Positions 1 through 9,607 of a stretch of 64,000 nucleotides of DNA are shown here, one piece after another; position 1 is the stretch's first letter; each line of letters opens with the position of its first letter. The position numbers and the translations under genes are program-made. The notes beneath the pieces are model-generated. The model did no database searches. It saw only the letters and a program-made list of their open reading frames with translations, and was not told where the DNA came from. This stretch comes from Fibrobacterota bacterium (GTDB lineage Bacteria; Fibrobacterota; Chitinivibrionia; Chitinivibrionales; Chitinispirillaceae): positions 1 through 64,000 of the forward strand of contig JAEZKC010000105.1 of assembly GCA_023436205.1 (NCBI GenBank), written 5' to 3'.

Positions 1-85
1 GAATAGCAGATTTCAATAGTCCGTCCCCATCTCTCAGACTGGTTTTCCTTTTGCTCTTTTTTGAATTGGACGAAAAGGAGCCAAA

Positions 86-754
86 ATGAAACTGCCAGAT
101 CTTCACCTGCTAGAGTCCGCATCGCTGCCCTATCTCATCTCCGTGCCGGATAAAGGAACTCCGGCCCAGGGCTGGCCTCTTCTCTTTTTTCTTCACGGCT
201 ACGATGAGGGGGCACCCATGGAGATTCAACGGGCACTAACTGCCAATGGACCCCTCAAGGCTGAGAGCTCAACTCGAGCGGTAACAGAATTTATTGTGGC
301 CGCCCCCCAGCTTCCACTCAAGGGAGATCTCTGGTACCGGTTCGAGGAGGAGGTTCTGGAAGTGGTAAGAGAGGTGATGACCACATTTCCGGTGAACAGG
401 TCTCGGGCGTATCTTACCGGGTTCAGTTTCGGAGGGAACGGGGTTTTTGATCTTGCCGGGCAGCAGCGCGGCAGATGGGCTGCGCTCTGGGCGGTTGACC
501 CCACCCGAGTGCCGGAAGAGGATCCCGGCTGTCCCGTCTGGCTCTCTTCCGGAGCGGTTTCCAGAAGACAGGAGAGTGCATTTATAGCTGCATTACAACT
601 GCAGACTATTTCCCCCGGAGAGGTGCCGGATCGGGTCTATGTCGATAAGGGTTTTGATCATGTGGGTACAGCCACAGATGCCTATAAAGATGACAAAATT
701 TATGAGTGGCTGCTTGAGAAGAAAAATAGCACAAGAGCCGGGCAGGCTTTTTAA
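86..754 (+). CDS. Alpha/beta-hydrolase fold esterase
   Basis: A 222-residue protein with no signal peptide, so probably cytoplasmic. An oxyanion-type strand with FFLHGYDEG lies near residue 35. The nucleophile elbow GFSFGGNG puts the catalytic serine at S114. A candidate acid (AVDPT, near 140) and a late histidine (FDHVGT, near 190) complete a Ser-Asp-His triad. The size and motif order fit the dienelactone hydrolase / phospholipase-carboxylesterase / PHB-depolymerase-like group. The substrate cannot be read from the sequence; next to cellulases, an ester on plant polymers is possible but unproven. The ATG follows a clear AAGGAG ribosome site. It appears to be a single-gene unit. Confidence 0.8.
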   Translation: MKLPDLHLLESASLPYLISVPDKGTPAQGWPLLFFLHGYDEGAPMEIQRALTANGPLKAESSTRAVTEFIVAAPQLPLKGDLWYRFEEEVLEVVREVMTTFPVNRSRAYLTGFSFGGNGVFDLAGQQRGRWAALWAVDPTRVPEEDPGCPVWLSSGAVSRRQESAFIAALQLQTISPGEVPDRVYVDKGFDHVGTATDAYKDDKIYEWLLEKKNSTRAGQAF

Positions 755-914
755 AATTGCTCTCCGCTTGTCAATTCAGAGGAGCCCCTAATACTAAGTT
801 CGCTTACAACAGTATAAATAGGTTCAAATTTATTTTTATTGACAAGCTACAATTATAGGAGCAATCCTCAACCTAAAGAAACCGATATGTATTTCCTCTA
901 ATGGTTCTCCAGTT

Positions 915-2498
915 TCAGAATACAGCTTGTAGTGTTCCGGAGATTGAAAAATCACCAGAGGGTATATTATTTGTTCCACGTTCGAAGTATACATTTCCAT
1001 TGGCTCTTCCGAACGTTACTCCTAAAGAATAGCTGAACCTGTCGTGATCAATGAATGCCACACTAAAACTGTTTGTGTACGCGCTGGAGTTTTCCCCTTT
1101 AGCAAAATACATGGCAAAATCGTTCTCAATGTAGAGCTGGTCAAGTATACCCAAAGAAACTTTTGCCTTCAGGTCATTGTATGCAAGTTCTGGTACATGA
1201 TACATGGGACTGTTAGAGATTAGTGGAAAATTTGATAAACGGTAAAAGAAATCATCCGGATCTTCATCTATAGGGAATCTATACCACACTTCTGCTTTGT
1301 ACTGTCCTTTCCGTGGCTTGAGGCCAAAACAGTATTCATAGCTGCTTGCCTCCGAAGGACCGTAATCCCTTCTTTTAATATTTAAAAGGGATGCCTGAGC
1401 AAATGCAGCTAAATAGCCTTTACTATCAAGATGTACTCTACCACCCAGGGTCAGGTTCTCAAGCAGCCCATATCCGCATTGCAATTTAAAGAAATTTTTG
1501 CCACCAGTCATTACATTCCCATCTGAATCGATCTCGGAAATGCCCTCATAAGGCAACGAAAAGAATTCAAATGCGGACTTGAATTGGTTTTTTGCAAGGT
1601 GATTATCAAAATATCGATCCCAGTTACCTTCTGCATGGGGAATTAGCGACTCAGATATATAACTGGCGGTTAAGTATGTTTGCGGGTAATTAAAAGAAGA
1701 AAATTTTCCGGTTAGGGTAAGGTTGGCGAAGCGACCGGTGGCTTCAAATTGAAATTCTTCATCGCTGTAAAAAAGTGAATCGGATTGTAATACAGGAACT
1801 ACATACTCTTCTCCATAGCCCTTCTGCTCATAAGTATTGATCACCAACCTGGTTTGGATCTGTAAAAAATCTGTTAAACCAAGAGCCAGGAGGCTGGATA
1901 TCCTGAAAACATCTTCTGATATATATATGCTTTTCAGTTGGTGAGTTAGTGAAATAGATGATTTAAACTGGAATGCATTAAGCAATGGCCCGAAATAGTA
2001 CACATCATCTTTTTCATTCTCATCTATTTTGACCGTGGCTTCATTGCTGAGAAAATCCCAGCTGTAGGTGTTCAGGAGGTAAAGCGGCATTTCGAAACCG
2101 GAGAAAAGTTCTCCGTTGCTCATTCCAAACAATAGATTCAGAGGATCCGTTGAAAAGCCAAGCCGGTGGGAACTGTTAGGAGCACCCAATAAGGAGAAAC
2201 GCGGAAGTGAAAAGAATACAGCGGAGGAGCTTTCGTAATAATAATCTTCAGGCATCTGGATGAAACCACCGAAAAGCCACAACTTGGTATCCAGCTTGTT
2301 TTCAATACCTCCCTGGGTAAAAAACAGATCGGAAACAGTAAACGGATCAAATGTCGGTTGAGTGTTGTTGGACATCGGTCCCGGCCCCACGATTCTACCC
2401 AGATTATAGTCGCTGCTGATTGTTACACTCTGCGTTGAACTGGCAGTAATCAGGGCAATGCTGATGGATAGCAGAACGGTTCTGATTGTGGTATACAT
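915..2498 (-). CDS. Putative outer-membrane beta-barrel protein
   Basis: A 527-residue protein of unknown family. The first about 24 residues form a signal peptide (hydrophobic LLSISIALITASS followed by polar sequence). The rest is rich in aromatic residues and alternating strands, and the chain ends in a phenylalanine (GTLQAVF), as many outer-membrane barrel proteins do. No enzymatic motif is visible. It lies between an esterase and a GH9 cellulase, so a role in glycan uptake is possible, but nothing in the sequence proves it. The start is the ATG at 2498, preceded by AGAGGACAT. Confidence 0.6.
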   Translation of the reverse strand: MYTTIRTVLLSISIALITASSTQSVTISSDYNLGRIVGPGPMSNNTQPTFDPFTVSDLFFTQGGIENKLDTKLWLFGGFIQMPEDYYYESSSAVFFSLPRFSLLGAPNSSHRLGFSTDPLNLLFGMSNGELFSGFEMPLYLLNTYSWDFLSNEATVKIDENEKDDVYYFGPLLNAFQFKSSISLTHQLKSIYISEDVFRISSLLALGLTDFLQIQTRLVINTYEQKGYGEEYVVPVLQSDSLFYSDEEFQFEATGRFANLTLTGKFSSFNYPQTYLTASYISESLIPHAEGNWDRYFDNHLAKNQFKSAFEFFSLPYEGISEIDSDGNVMTGGKNFFKLQCGYGLLENLTLGGRVHLDSKGYLAAFAQASLLNIKRRDYGPSEASSYEYCFGLKPRKGQYKAEVWYRFPIDEDPDDFFYRLSNFPLISNSPMYHVPELAYNDLKAKVSLGILDQLYIENDFAMYFAKGENSSAYTNSFSVAFIDHDRFSYSLGVTFGRANGNVYFERGTNNIPSGDFSISGTLQAVF

Positions 2499-2733
2499 TT
2501 ATGTCCTCTAGTTTTGGGTGAACGAGACCTTTGAAATAATTTTGGAGAGGAATTGTACCTATTTATTTCTAATCTAAGTCAAGTCTTTCTGTACAAAATT
2601 AGCTCGATACTTCGTTTACTGGGAATTCACTTTTCAAAACTGGAACATCTGGTAGTAGTTCCAAGATGATTTTGGGTTTCCTACCCTGCAAAGTATTCTT
2701 TTCCCCAATCTTACCAGATCGTGATTGACCAAC

Positions 2734-2806
2734 TCCGATGCCTATCTTCGATAAGGCTACAGAGCGGGAGAGAACTCAGGTGACCTGCAAGGCGTCTTAG
2801 CCGTTA
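2734..2806 (-). repeat. Degenerate copy of the dispersed intergenic repeat (copy E)
   Basis: On the minus strand this stretch begins TAACGGCTAAGACGCCT and ends near GGCATCGGAGT. It matches the first about 75 bases of the long repeat found four times between 27.9 and 32.8 kb. The 434-base gap holding it (2499-2933) otherwise contains only the GH9 terminator and no open frame that I trust. Confidence 0.6.
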
Positions 2807-2839
2807 ACAAAAATCAAAGTATCTATTATGAATCGTTAA

Positions 2840-2873
2840 ATTATAAAAACCCCTTCCTTACGGTCGGGGTTCT
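2840..2873 (-). terminator. Rho-independent terminator of the GH9 gene
   Basis: Read on the minus strand: stem AACCCC (2871-2866), a 12-base loop, stem GGGGTT (2853-2848), then a T-rich run (TTTATAATTT). It lies about 60 bases beyond the GH9 stop codon. Similar hairpin-like sequence recurs near 49880-49970. Confidence 0.75.
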
Positions 2874-2933
2874 GAACCGCAATCTGTTACATCCCGAAGA
2901 GCCCCGAGCATAGAGTACTCAGGACCTGTAAGC

Positions 2934-5933
2934 CTACTTTATCATCACTCTTTTACTCAGTAGCCTTTCACCATTACTGAACTTGGCAATGAATACCCCC
3001 TTACCGGTCAGCTTTTTCTTTACAATAAAACTGGAGCCGTCAAGCGAAACAGGAACAGACAGAATCTTCCGCCCGCTTACCGTATAAAGAGTCAATACTG
3101 AAAGACCTGCTCTATCCAGCCCAGGTACACTAAACACCAGACTGCTACCCCTATCGGTGTATGTCAATCCTGCATTACGTTTTTCCATTAGACTGTTCAC
3201 GACTGGGCTTTCCAGACAGATCTGAATTGTGTCGGCACTGGTAAACAAGGATGAACTGTTACTTGAACTCACCTTCCAGTAATAGGTACCGTACTCCATA
3301 TCCACACTGGGAATATAAAGGGTGTCGGATACCGGAACCGATATTGCACTTGTAAAAGCAAGGTTATCGGCTATGCGAATAGTATATGAACTTGCCCCCG
3401 AAGCGCTTCTCCATCTGAAGACAGGACGTTTAGAAGAGACGCACTCTCCGGCAAAGGGGATAAGCACAGGAACACTGTCACCCACAATCTTGAAATTATC
3501 GACAGAGGACCAGGCTGTGTTCAGGTTGCTCTTTACACGCCAGAAAACCGGCCCCAAAGCCAGGTTCACCGGCGATACATAGAATGTATCAGTAACGGGT
3601 ATTACTGAGGGTGCGCTGAAAGAGAGATCGCTGGAGATTGCGATCTGATAGGAGGTAGCCCCCTGAACGGATTTCCACCTAAGGAGCGGTTTTGTGTCCC
3701 GGGTTTCCTTGGGAGTATAGGGAATAAGCACCGGAATCCCGACCTGAGGAGTATTAGAGAACCCGTTTGCCTTATATCCGTTATTAAGAGCTTCCAATGC
3801 ATTGGATAGGTAGGCAAAAGAGGCATTCCAGTTAATAGCAACTTCATTTGTAGCGTAACTGCAGTAGTTATCCAGATAGGAATTTGCTTCATACTTTAGA
3901 TAATTTGTAGCACACCCGTAAAGACCCAGATCATCCCCTCCCGTATGTGGTCCTCCAACCAGAAAACCGGGAACCGGAGCAGTAACACCATCGGCGACTG
4001 AGATACGATGATGCGGATTAAGAGGTGATTTCTGCCCAAATCCGGTAACATAGCATATATCAACCGGATTGCGCCCGAGCAGATAGTCAAGCTGCGAAAG
4101 AGCTGCGTTGAGGTATTTTTTCTGTTCTGTTAGGTAGTATGCATGAAGAAGCACTATCCCCTGATTGGCTGCAACGCTGTTTGAGCCCCAGATGAAATCA
4201 TCAATAGTCATTGAATTACGATAACCGCAATTTTGGTTTGTAACAAGTGAATCTGCGAGAGAGGTAATTTTGCTTTTTGCATTCCCCACAACTGTGCTGG
4301 AAAAGCTTAATTGATTACTAACGATTGTAAAGAGCCCCAATGCCCCGGTACCAGACCAGTCCGGTACCGGTGTGGCAGGAAAGGTCAGAAGATACGTATC
4401 GTAAGAGGGATCATTGGTTGCGGCTTTCAATTCTGCTGCAGCCCAGAACTTTTCATCAGTAACCTTATCATCGCCGTACTCTCCGGTATTAACTCCAGAA
4501 GGTTGTGTATAATACACTGCCGGATTCGCCAGTGCCCAGGCAAATGCACTTTTTGATGCCTGCAGACAAGTGGCTGCGAATGCGGAATTCTGATCTGCAT
4601 AAAGACGGCTTGCCTTGGCCATCACCGCGACGAAATTCAAGGCCGCGGAAGTGGTCTTCATGAATACGTAACGATTTGCCGTGCAGGCGCTCGGCATGAC
4701 TTCACCATCGAAGACAAGCGGAGTCAATTTGTGATAAACCCCGCCATCGGCAGCCTGCATCGTGAGCATCCAGTCAAGATTCCACTTGATCTCATCGAGA
4801 ACATCGGCAAGTGAATTAGTACTTTCCGGTATGTTAAGAGCAACAGAATTCATATAATCGGTAAAGTGTTCGTAGAGGTGAAGCAATGTGTAAGTGGTAA
4901 TGCCTGAGTTTACAATGTATTTTCCGTAGTCACCCGCATCATACCATCCCTTGGGACTTGAAAACGTTCCACTACCGGCTGAAGAGTGACGATACACCAC
5001 ATTATCCGGGTGACCAGCAGACCGCGCCCAGCTTCCTGCGTAGGTTGAAGTCAGCGATGTGGATGCACGCTGGAAGTAGAATGCTTTAAGTGCCGCTGCG
5101 GAAATGCTCTTATGCGGTGCAGAACTAATCACAAAGTCTCGAGATATTTTTGCTCCGTCCTTGTATACGGCAAACGTGCCTGCTTGTGCAAGGGTGGTAA
5201 AATCAAGGACCCTGACTGTTTCACGGGAGGGATCGTAGCTCTGGGCAGTTCCAATAGTTCCTGACCACACTGCCGAACCCTGTGAGTTGCGAATTTCGTA
5301 AGTGCCGCCCGTGCTGTTTCGTACAACAGCAAGTTTTTGACCGTTTGTGTAAAATCCGATTTGATTTACCAGTGCAGCTTCATTGCTGGTATTGCCTCCT
5401 CCGGTTTCCGACTCAAAAACAGAGGCCCAGGCAATGGTGAAATCAATGTTTGTTCCTCCTCCGTTAATGAAAAACCGGGCATTGTTATCCAATATATCCT
5501 CGTTCACCCACACCACTTCGTATTCGCCGTAGGTATTACTTTCCAGTACCCCCTGCGCTTCAATATAGGAGGGATAAAGCTCACTGCCATCCCCGGTAGT
5601 CTCACTTCCATCCTTGCCGATCCCCACCATTATCGGTTTATCCGCATAATACCCTGATCCGCCGAAAGTTATGGTGTAGGTGTATCCGGGTCGTACACTG
5701 ATGCCTGTCTGTATGAGCTGAACATCGTAGATGTAACTGCCACCGGTGAAAAGGCTGAATTCCACATCGGTACCCCAAGAGTAGTCAACAGCCATGACGG
5801 AACCGCCAGCCGGAACCCTTGTTCTCCATCCGGCCAAACCGTACTCAAAATCATTATTGATAAGAAGTTCCTGAGATTGGAGAACAAAAGTCGAGAAAAG
5901 GATCATTAGAAAAGCGCCAGCACGTCCGGTCAT
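2934..5933 (-). CDS. GH9 endoglucanase, multidomain, with T9SS-like C-terminal tail
   Basis: A secreted 999-residue cellulase. Order: signal peptide (1-20); CBM4/9-like carbohydrate-binding domain (about 22-175); CelD-type Ig-like domain (about 183-270, NQIGFYTNGQKLAVV); GH9 catalytic domain (about 280-720); two fibronectin-III-like repeats (about 735-910, each opening with PVLIP); and a C-terminal tail (about 925-999) with the LTLYTVSGRKI pattern of type IX secretion sorting domains. The catalytic aspartates sit in DAGDYGKYI (D332, D335), the GH9 histidine signature is NPHHRIS, and the acid is E697 in YATNEVAINWNA. GH9 enzymes hydrolyse beta-1,4-glucan with inversion. The ATG follows an excellent AAGGAGG site and a sigma-70-like promoter. 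Confidence 0.95.
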   Translation of the reverse strand: MTGRAGAFLMILFSTFVLQSQELLINNDFEYGLAGWRTRVPAGGSVMAVDYSWGTDVEFSLFTGGSYIYDVQLIQTGISVRPGYTYTITFGGSGYYADKPIMVGIGKDGSETTGDGSELYPSYIEAQGVLESNTYGEYEVVWVNEDILDNNARFFINGGGTNIDFTIAWASVFESETGGGNTSNEAALVNQIGFYTNGQKLAVVRNSTGGTYEIRNSQGSAVWSGTIGTAQSYDPSRETVRVLDFTTLAQAGTFAVYKDGAKISRDFVISSAPHKSISAAALKAFYFQRASTSLTSTYAGSWARSAGHPDNVVYRHSSAGSGTFSSPKGWYDAGDYGKYIVNSGITTYTLLHLYEHFTDYMNSVALNIPESTNSLADVLDEIKWNLDWMLTMQAADGGVYHKLTPLVFDGEVMPSACTANRYVFMKTTSAALNFVAVMAKASRLYADQNSAFAATCLQASKSAFAWALANPAVYYTQPSGVNTGEYGDDKVTDEKFWAAAELKAATNDPSYDTYLLTFPATPVPDWSGTGALGLFTIVSNQLSFSSTVVGNAKSKITSLADSLVTNQNCGYRNSMTIDDFIWGSNSVAANQGIVLLHAYYLTEQKKYLNAALSQLDYLLGRNPVDICYVTGFGQKSPLNPHHRISVADGVTAPVPGFLVGGPHTGGDDLGLYGCATNYLKYEANSYLDNYCSYATNEVAINWNASFAYLSNALEALNNGYKANGFSNTPQVGIPVLIPYTPKETRDTKPLLRWKSVQGATSYQIAISSDLSFSAPSVIPVTDTFYVSPVNLALGPVFWRVKSNLNTAWSSVDNFKIVGDSVPVLIPFAGECVSSKRPVFRWRSASGASSYTIRIADNLAFTSAISVPVSDTLYIPSVDMEYGTYYWKVSSSNSSSLFTSADTIQICLESPVVNSLMEKRNAGLTYTDRGSSLVFSVPGLDRAGLSVLTLYTVSGRKILSVPVSLDGSSFIVKKKLTGKGVFIAKFSNGERLLSKRVMIK

Positions 5934-5971
5934 GAATACCTCCTTATTGGGTTTTAGCTTTGCGGTATTAT

Positions 5972-6001
5972 AGTATATGTCAGAAGAGAGCTTTTTGTCA
6001 A
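5972..6001 (-). promoter_or_regulatory. Sigma-70-like promoter of the GH9 gene
   Basis: On the minus strand, TTGACA (6001-5996), an 18-base spacer and TATACT (5977-5972) lie about 40 bases upstream of the GH9 start. A second TATAAT overlaps just downstream. I saw no operator or catabolite-control motif. Confidence 0.65.
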
Positions 6002-6188
6002 TGATTAACGATACGATTGGAACTCTTTGCGAAGAGAGCGGGATCCGGACACCTTTCCCGGCCTAAAACCACTCGGAGATGATTGTGAAAACTCAAGTGG
6101 TAATATTAATCCAGCTCAACAGAGGTGATACGACATTTCTTTCTCCCTTGAATTATTTTCCTTTTAAACCACAAACCCGGGAAGACTA

Positions 6189-7019
6189 TTGCGCAATCCA
6201 AAACTGTTCGCTTTCGATCTTGACGGTACTCTTCTCAATGACCATAAACGGATCAGTCCCGCCAATGCAGCAGTGCTCAGGGAATTGATTGAGCGGGATA
6301 TTATAGTGGCGTTCGCTTCTGGCAGGCTGGGGTCCAGCATGAAGCAGTTTCTCCCGGAACTGGGAATGGATCTGGCGATGCTCACGCTCAACGGAGCAGA
6401 CGTGTTTATGGATTCAAAACACGCCAATCGCAGAGTCTACAGCGCACCTCTGGATGCTCATCATTCGGACCATCTGATCCGCTACGCCAAAGGAAAGCCG
6501 TTTGCCCTGAACTTCTATTTTCAGGACCGTCTTTATACAGTCAAGGACCAGACAAGCAGTCCCTGGATCGATCTTTATTACCAGCAAACAAGTTCCAACT
6601 ATAATTACCTTGATAGCTTTGAACCTTTAGCCGGCAAATCCCCCTCCAAGATCATCTTTATTGGAGATCCGGCAGAACTGGATCGGCAGGAGGAGCTCTT
6701 CCGTTCCAAGTGGGACAGTGAATCCATATATATCTGCAGAACCTGGATGCATTATCTGGAATTCCTTAATGTTAAAGCCAACAAAGGAATCGGCCTCGAA
6801 GCACTGGCATCAGCATACGGTTTTAACCTCGACGAGGTAGTGGCTTTCGGGGATGCGGATAACGATATTCCCATGCTCTCCCGGGCAGGCCTCGGAGTGG
6901 CCATGAAAAATTCCGAAAAAGAGGTTAGGGACAGCGCTGATCGGGTCACCGAGTTCACCAATGATCAGGACGGAATCGCCCATGAATGGCAGCGAATTAA
7001 GATGGAACTTGGCTGGTAA
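6189..7019 (+). CDS. HAD-superfamily hydrolase, Cof/YidA type
   Basis: A 276-residue cytoplasmic phosphatase. Motif I is FAFDLDGTL near residue 10, with both aspartates present. Motif II is the serine in FASGRL near 40, and motif IV is GDADNDIPML near 220. The large cap between motifs II and III and the terminal pattern of gradually decaying similarity are typical of the Cof (type IIB cap) subfamily, which removes phosphate from sugar phosphates, flavin or pyridoxal phosphates. The exact substrate is not predictable. The start is TTG: an in-frame stop at 6165 rules out anything much further upstream, and no ATG lies between. Confidence 0.88.
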   Translation: MRNPKLFAFDLDGTLLNDHKRISPANAAVLRELIERDIIVAFASGRLGSSMKQFLPELGMDLAMLTLNGADVFMDSKHANRRVYSAPLDAHHSDHLIRYAKGKPFALNFYFQDRLYTVKDQTSSPWIDLYYQQTSSNYNYLDSFEPLAGKSPSKIIFIGDPAELDRQEELFRSKWDSESIYICRTWMHYLEFLNVKANKGIGLEALASAYGFNLDEVVAFGDADNDIPMLSRAGLGVAMKNSEKEVRDSADRVTEFTNDQDGIAHEWQRIKMELGW

Positions 7020-7112
7020 AAACCGATTTTCTTCTTTTCCAAATCTATTCTAAATGCTATTATAAGAATACCCCACATCGCAAATTTTCCACATTACTCA
7101 AGGTGAGGTGTT

Positions 7113-8861
7113 ATGAAGAGGATATTATTGTGTACTGCGTTCCTCATGGCTTTCAATTCCTCCATTCTTGCTGATGCTTTTGAAATAAACCAGAGGCTTG
7201 GCCGGGGAATAAACATGGGTAACATGCTGGAGGCGCCCTCTGAAGGTGCCTGGGGAGTAACCTTCCAGGATAATTACTTTACCGAAATTGCTGGAAAAGG
7301 GTTTCAGAGTGTGCGTATTCCAATCCGCTGGTCGGCAGAGGACAGAACCTCTCTGGAAGCGCCCTATACCGTGAATGAAACTTTTTTTGCCAGAGTGGAT
7401 CACATTCTTAACCTGGCCAGAGAGGCTGGGCTGAATGCAGTGATCAATATGCATCATTATGATGAGCTGTTTCAGGATGCCACCGGCTTTCACCGTGACA
7501 GATTTCTGGCGATCTGGCGTCAGGTTTCAGAGCGCTACAAAGACTACCCTGACAGTCTGGTATTTGAAGTTCTCAACGAGCCCAATACCGACCTCACTGC
7601 GGAGCGCTGGAATACTCTTTTCGCCGAAGCGCTGGCTATCATTCGTGAAACAAACCCCACTCGTGCAGTAATTGTAGGCACAGCAAACTGGGGTGGCGTT
7701 GCAGGACTTACGAATCTCGTATTGCCTGAAGATGACAACCTGATTCTCACCGTGCACTATTATAACCCCTTCTCCTTCACTCATCAGGGAGCCGAATGGG
7801 TGTCAGGGGCGAATGCCTATTTAGGAACCACCTGGGAGGGCAGTTATCTTCAGAAAATATCGGTCGTAAATGAAATGGCAGCGGTCCGCTGGTTTTCGGA
7901 AAAGTACAGCCTACCTGTATTTGTGGGTGAATTCGGAGCCTACAGCAAAGCGGACATTACCTCCCGCGCGACCTGGACCAGTTACTGCGCCCGTCTTTTT
8001 GAATCCTTCGGTTTCAGCTGGGCCTACTGGGAGTACTGTGCCGGATTCGGTATTTACGATCCCAACCGGGAAGTTTACAACGATGCACTTGTAAACGCTC
8101 TCCTTTCCTCTGACACCAGTAATCTCAAACTGGAAGTTAAATATCCCGAAGGAATTGACTTGGCCGAAAACGGAACATTCTCTTCAGGAAAGCAATCATG
8201 GAATTTCGGAGTATGGGATACTACCGGCAGGGCCACAGCTGCAGTTGTGGATAGTGAATTGGTCGTAACTGTCACCAAAATGCCGGCCAATCCCTGGGGA
8301 ATGCAGTTGCAACAAGGATCAATCTCTCTGGTAAAGGACGCCAGATACGTTCTGATGTTTGATGCTTATGCTGATACTCCTGTTACCATTGAAGCGAGTG
8401 TTATGCTGGCCGAAGCACCCTGGACCGTTTACGGTGGAACCGGAAATGCTTTTCTGACATCAGAGAAAAAGACTTTCAGTGGCGAATTCATTATGAAAGT
8501 TGATGATCCGAATGGCAGGATTTCATTCAATCTGGGGACTATACCTGCGCATATCACCATTGACAATGTTAAACTGATTCAGGTGGGATCCAATTCCCCG
8601 GTGATAAACTCCTTGAAGAGCACTGGCAAGATTGAATCATGGCACGTCTCTAATGGAAAGCTGAATCTCTCTCTTGACGGGTTTTCAGGGCAGAATACAA
8701 AAATCTCCCTGTTTACTGTACAGGGGAGGCTTGTTCGCTCTGTGAATTGCGATGTTAAAAATGAAGCTATAAAGATTCCGGTAGGGAAAGCATCCGGCTT
8801 TTATGTTTTAAGAATCGAAAGCGCCCAGAAGAAACTGCAGGACAGAATTCTGCTACCCTAA
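7113..8861 (+). CDS. GH5 endoglucanase with carbohydrate-binding domain and T9SS-like tail
   Basis: A secreted 582-residue enzyme. The signal peptide covers residues 1-21. The GH5 (beta/alpha)8 domain runs from about 30 to 335: GRGINMGNMLEAP, VRIPIRWS, NMHHYDE, acid/base E156 in VLNEPNT, HYYNPF, and nucleophile E273 in VGEFGAYS. A CBM4/9-like beta domain follows (about 345-490). The tail (about 505-582, ISLFTVQGRLVRS) matches the type of sorting domain seen on the neighbouring GH9 enzyme. GH5 enzymes are retaining beta-glucanases, so with the GH9 enzyme this makes a two-cellulase pair, both probably surface-exported. The ATG has AAGGTGAGG upstream. It converges on the response-regulator gene. 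Confidence 0.95.
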   Translation: MKRILLCTAFLMAFNSSILADAFEINQRLGRGINMGNMLEAPSEGAWGVTFQDNYFTEIAGKGFQSVRIPIRWSAEDRTSLEAPYTVNETFFARVDHILNLAREAGLNAVINMHHYDELFQDATGFHRDRFLAIWRQVSERYKDYPDSLVFEVLNEPNTDLTAERWNTLFAEALAIIRETNPTRAVIVGTANWGGVAGLTNLVLPEDDNLILTVHYYNPFSFTHQGAEWVSGANAYLGTTWEGSYLQKISVVNEMAAVRWFSEKYSLPVFVGEFGAYSKADITSRATWTSYCARLFESFGFSWAYWEYCAGFGIYDPNREVYNDALVNALLSSDTSNLKLEVKYPEGIDLAENGTFSSGKQSWNFGVWDTTGRATAAVVDSELVVTVTKMPANPWGMQLQQGSISLVKDARYVLMFDAYADTPVTIEASVMLAEAPWTVYGGTGNAFLTSEKKTFSGEFIMKVDDPNGRISFNLGTIPAHITIDNVKLIQVGSNSPVINSLKSTGKIESWHVSNGKLNLSLDGFSGQNTKISLFTVQGRLVRSVNCDVKNEAIKIPVGKASGFYVLRIESAQKKLQDRILLP

Positions 8862-8873
8862 AATGAATTTTCC

Positions 8874-8896
8874 GGGGTGGAGGACTTCTCCACTCC
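8874..8896. terminator. Hairpin between convergent genes
   Basis: A 9-bp stem (GGGGTGGAG / CTCCACTCC, one G-T wobble) with a 5-base loop lies between the GH5 stop and the end of the response-regulator gene. The minus-strand side is followed by a weak T-rich stretch. It probably acts in both directions. Confidence 0.55.
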
Positions 8897-8908
8897 CTCA
8901 ACTGCTCT

Positions 8909-9607
8909 TTACTTTACTTCTCCCACAAACCGATACCCAGCTCCATGAACTGTTAAAATATATTTGGGATTTGCAGGATCATCCTCCACTTTTTGCCGTA
9001 ATTTAGCGATGTGCTGATCAAGTGTTCTGGTAGTACCCTCATACCGCATACCCCATACTCTGTCAAGAAGCATACCTCTATCGAGCACTTCCCCCTCATG
9101 GGCGGTGAATTCCTGCAGGAGTGAAAGCTCTCTAGTCGATATTTGAAAGATTTCGTCACCCCTTTTACCTTCAAGAGTCTTCGGATTTATGGTTACTTTT
9201 CCAAAAGCAAAAGTTTTCCCTTCATCCTTCTGACTTTTTGGAGTTGACCGACGAAGAGCAGCCCTGACTCTTGCAAGCAACTCATGAATGCCAAAGGGTT
9301 TTACAATGTAGTCATCAGCCCCAAGCTCAAGCCCCACGACTTTATCTACCTCCTGCCCTTTAGCGGTCAGCATGAGAATAGGGGTAGAGGAATCGGTGGT
9401 ACGAATTGTACGACATACATCATACCCGCTCTTTTCAGGAATCATGATATCCAAAAGAATAAGATCGGGTTTTTCTGCAGAATAGATATCCAGAGCTTTT
9501 GCTCCATCACGAGCTTCACAAACCGTATACCCTTCCCCTTCCAGCAGATCTACAATTCCAGTGATGATTGCGGGATCATCCTCAACAACCATGATTTTAG
9601 TTCCCAT
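8909..9607 (-). CDS. Response regulator, OmpR/PhoB family
   Basis: A 232-residue two-domain transcription factor. The receiver (1-120) has the acidic pair E9/D10/D11, phospho-acceptor D53 in LILLDIM, the threonine in MLTAKG and the lysine in IVKPF. The C-terminal winged helix (about 135-230) contains the OmpR-type ISTRELSLLQEF and TLDQHIAKLRQKVE segments and ends with YILTVHGAGYRFVG. Its start overlaps the end of the histidine kinase gene by 11 bases, so the two are translationally coupled. It is the last gene of a cell-envelope operon and the likely reader of the 11-bp repeats at 14058-14101 (inference). Confidence 0.93.
   Translation of the reverse strand: MGTKIMVVEDDPAIITGIVDLLEGEGYTVCEARDGAKALDIYSAEKPDLILLDIMIPEKSGYDVCRTIRTTDSSTPILMLTAKGQEVDKVVGLELGADDYIVKPFGIHELLARVRAALRRSTPKSQKDEGKTFAFGKVTINPKTLEGKRGDEIFQISTRELSLLQEFTAHEGEVLDRGMLLDRVWGMRYEGTTRTLDQHIAKLRQKVEDDPANPKYILTVHGAGYRFVGEVK

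Noticed and set aside
226..504. A 92-codon gene on the minus strand
   Set aside because: It lies wholly inside the esterase gene and has no ribosome site or recognisable motif.
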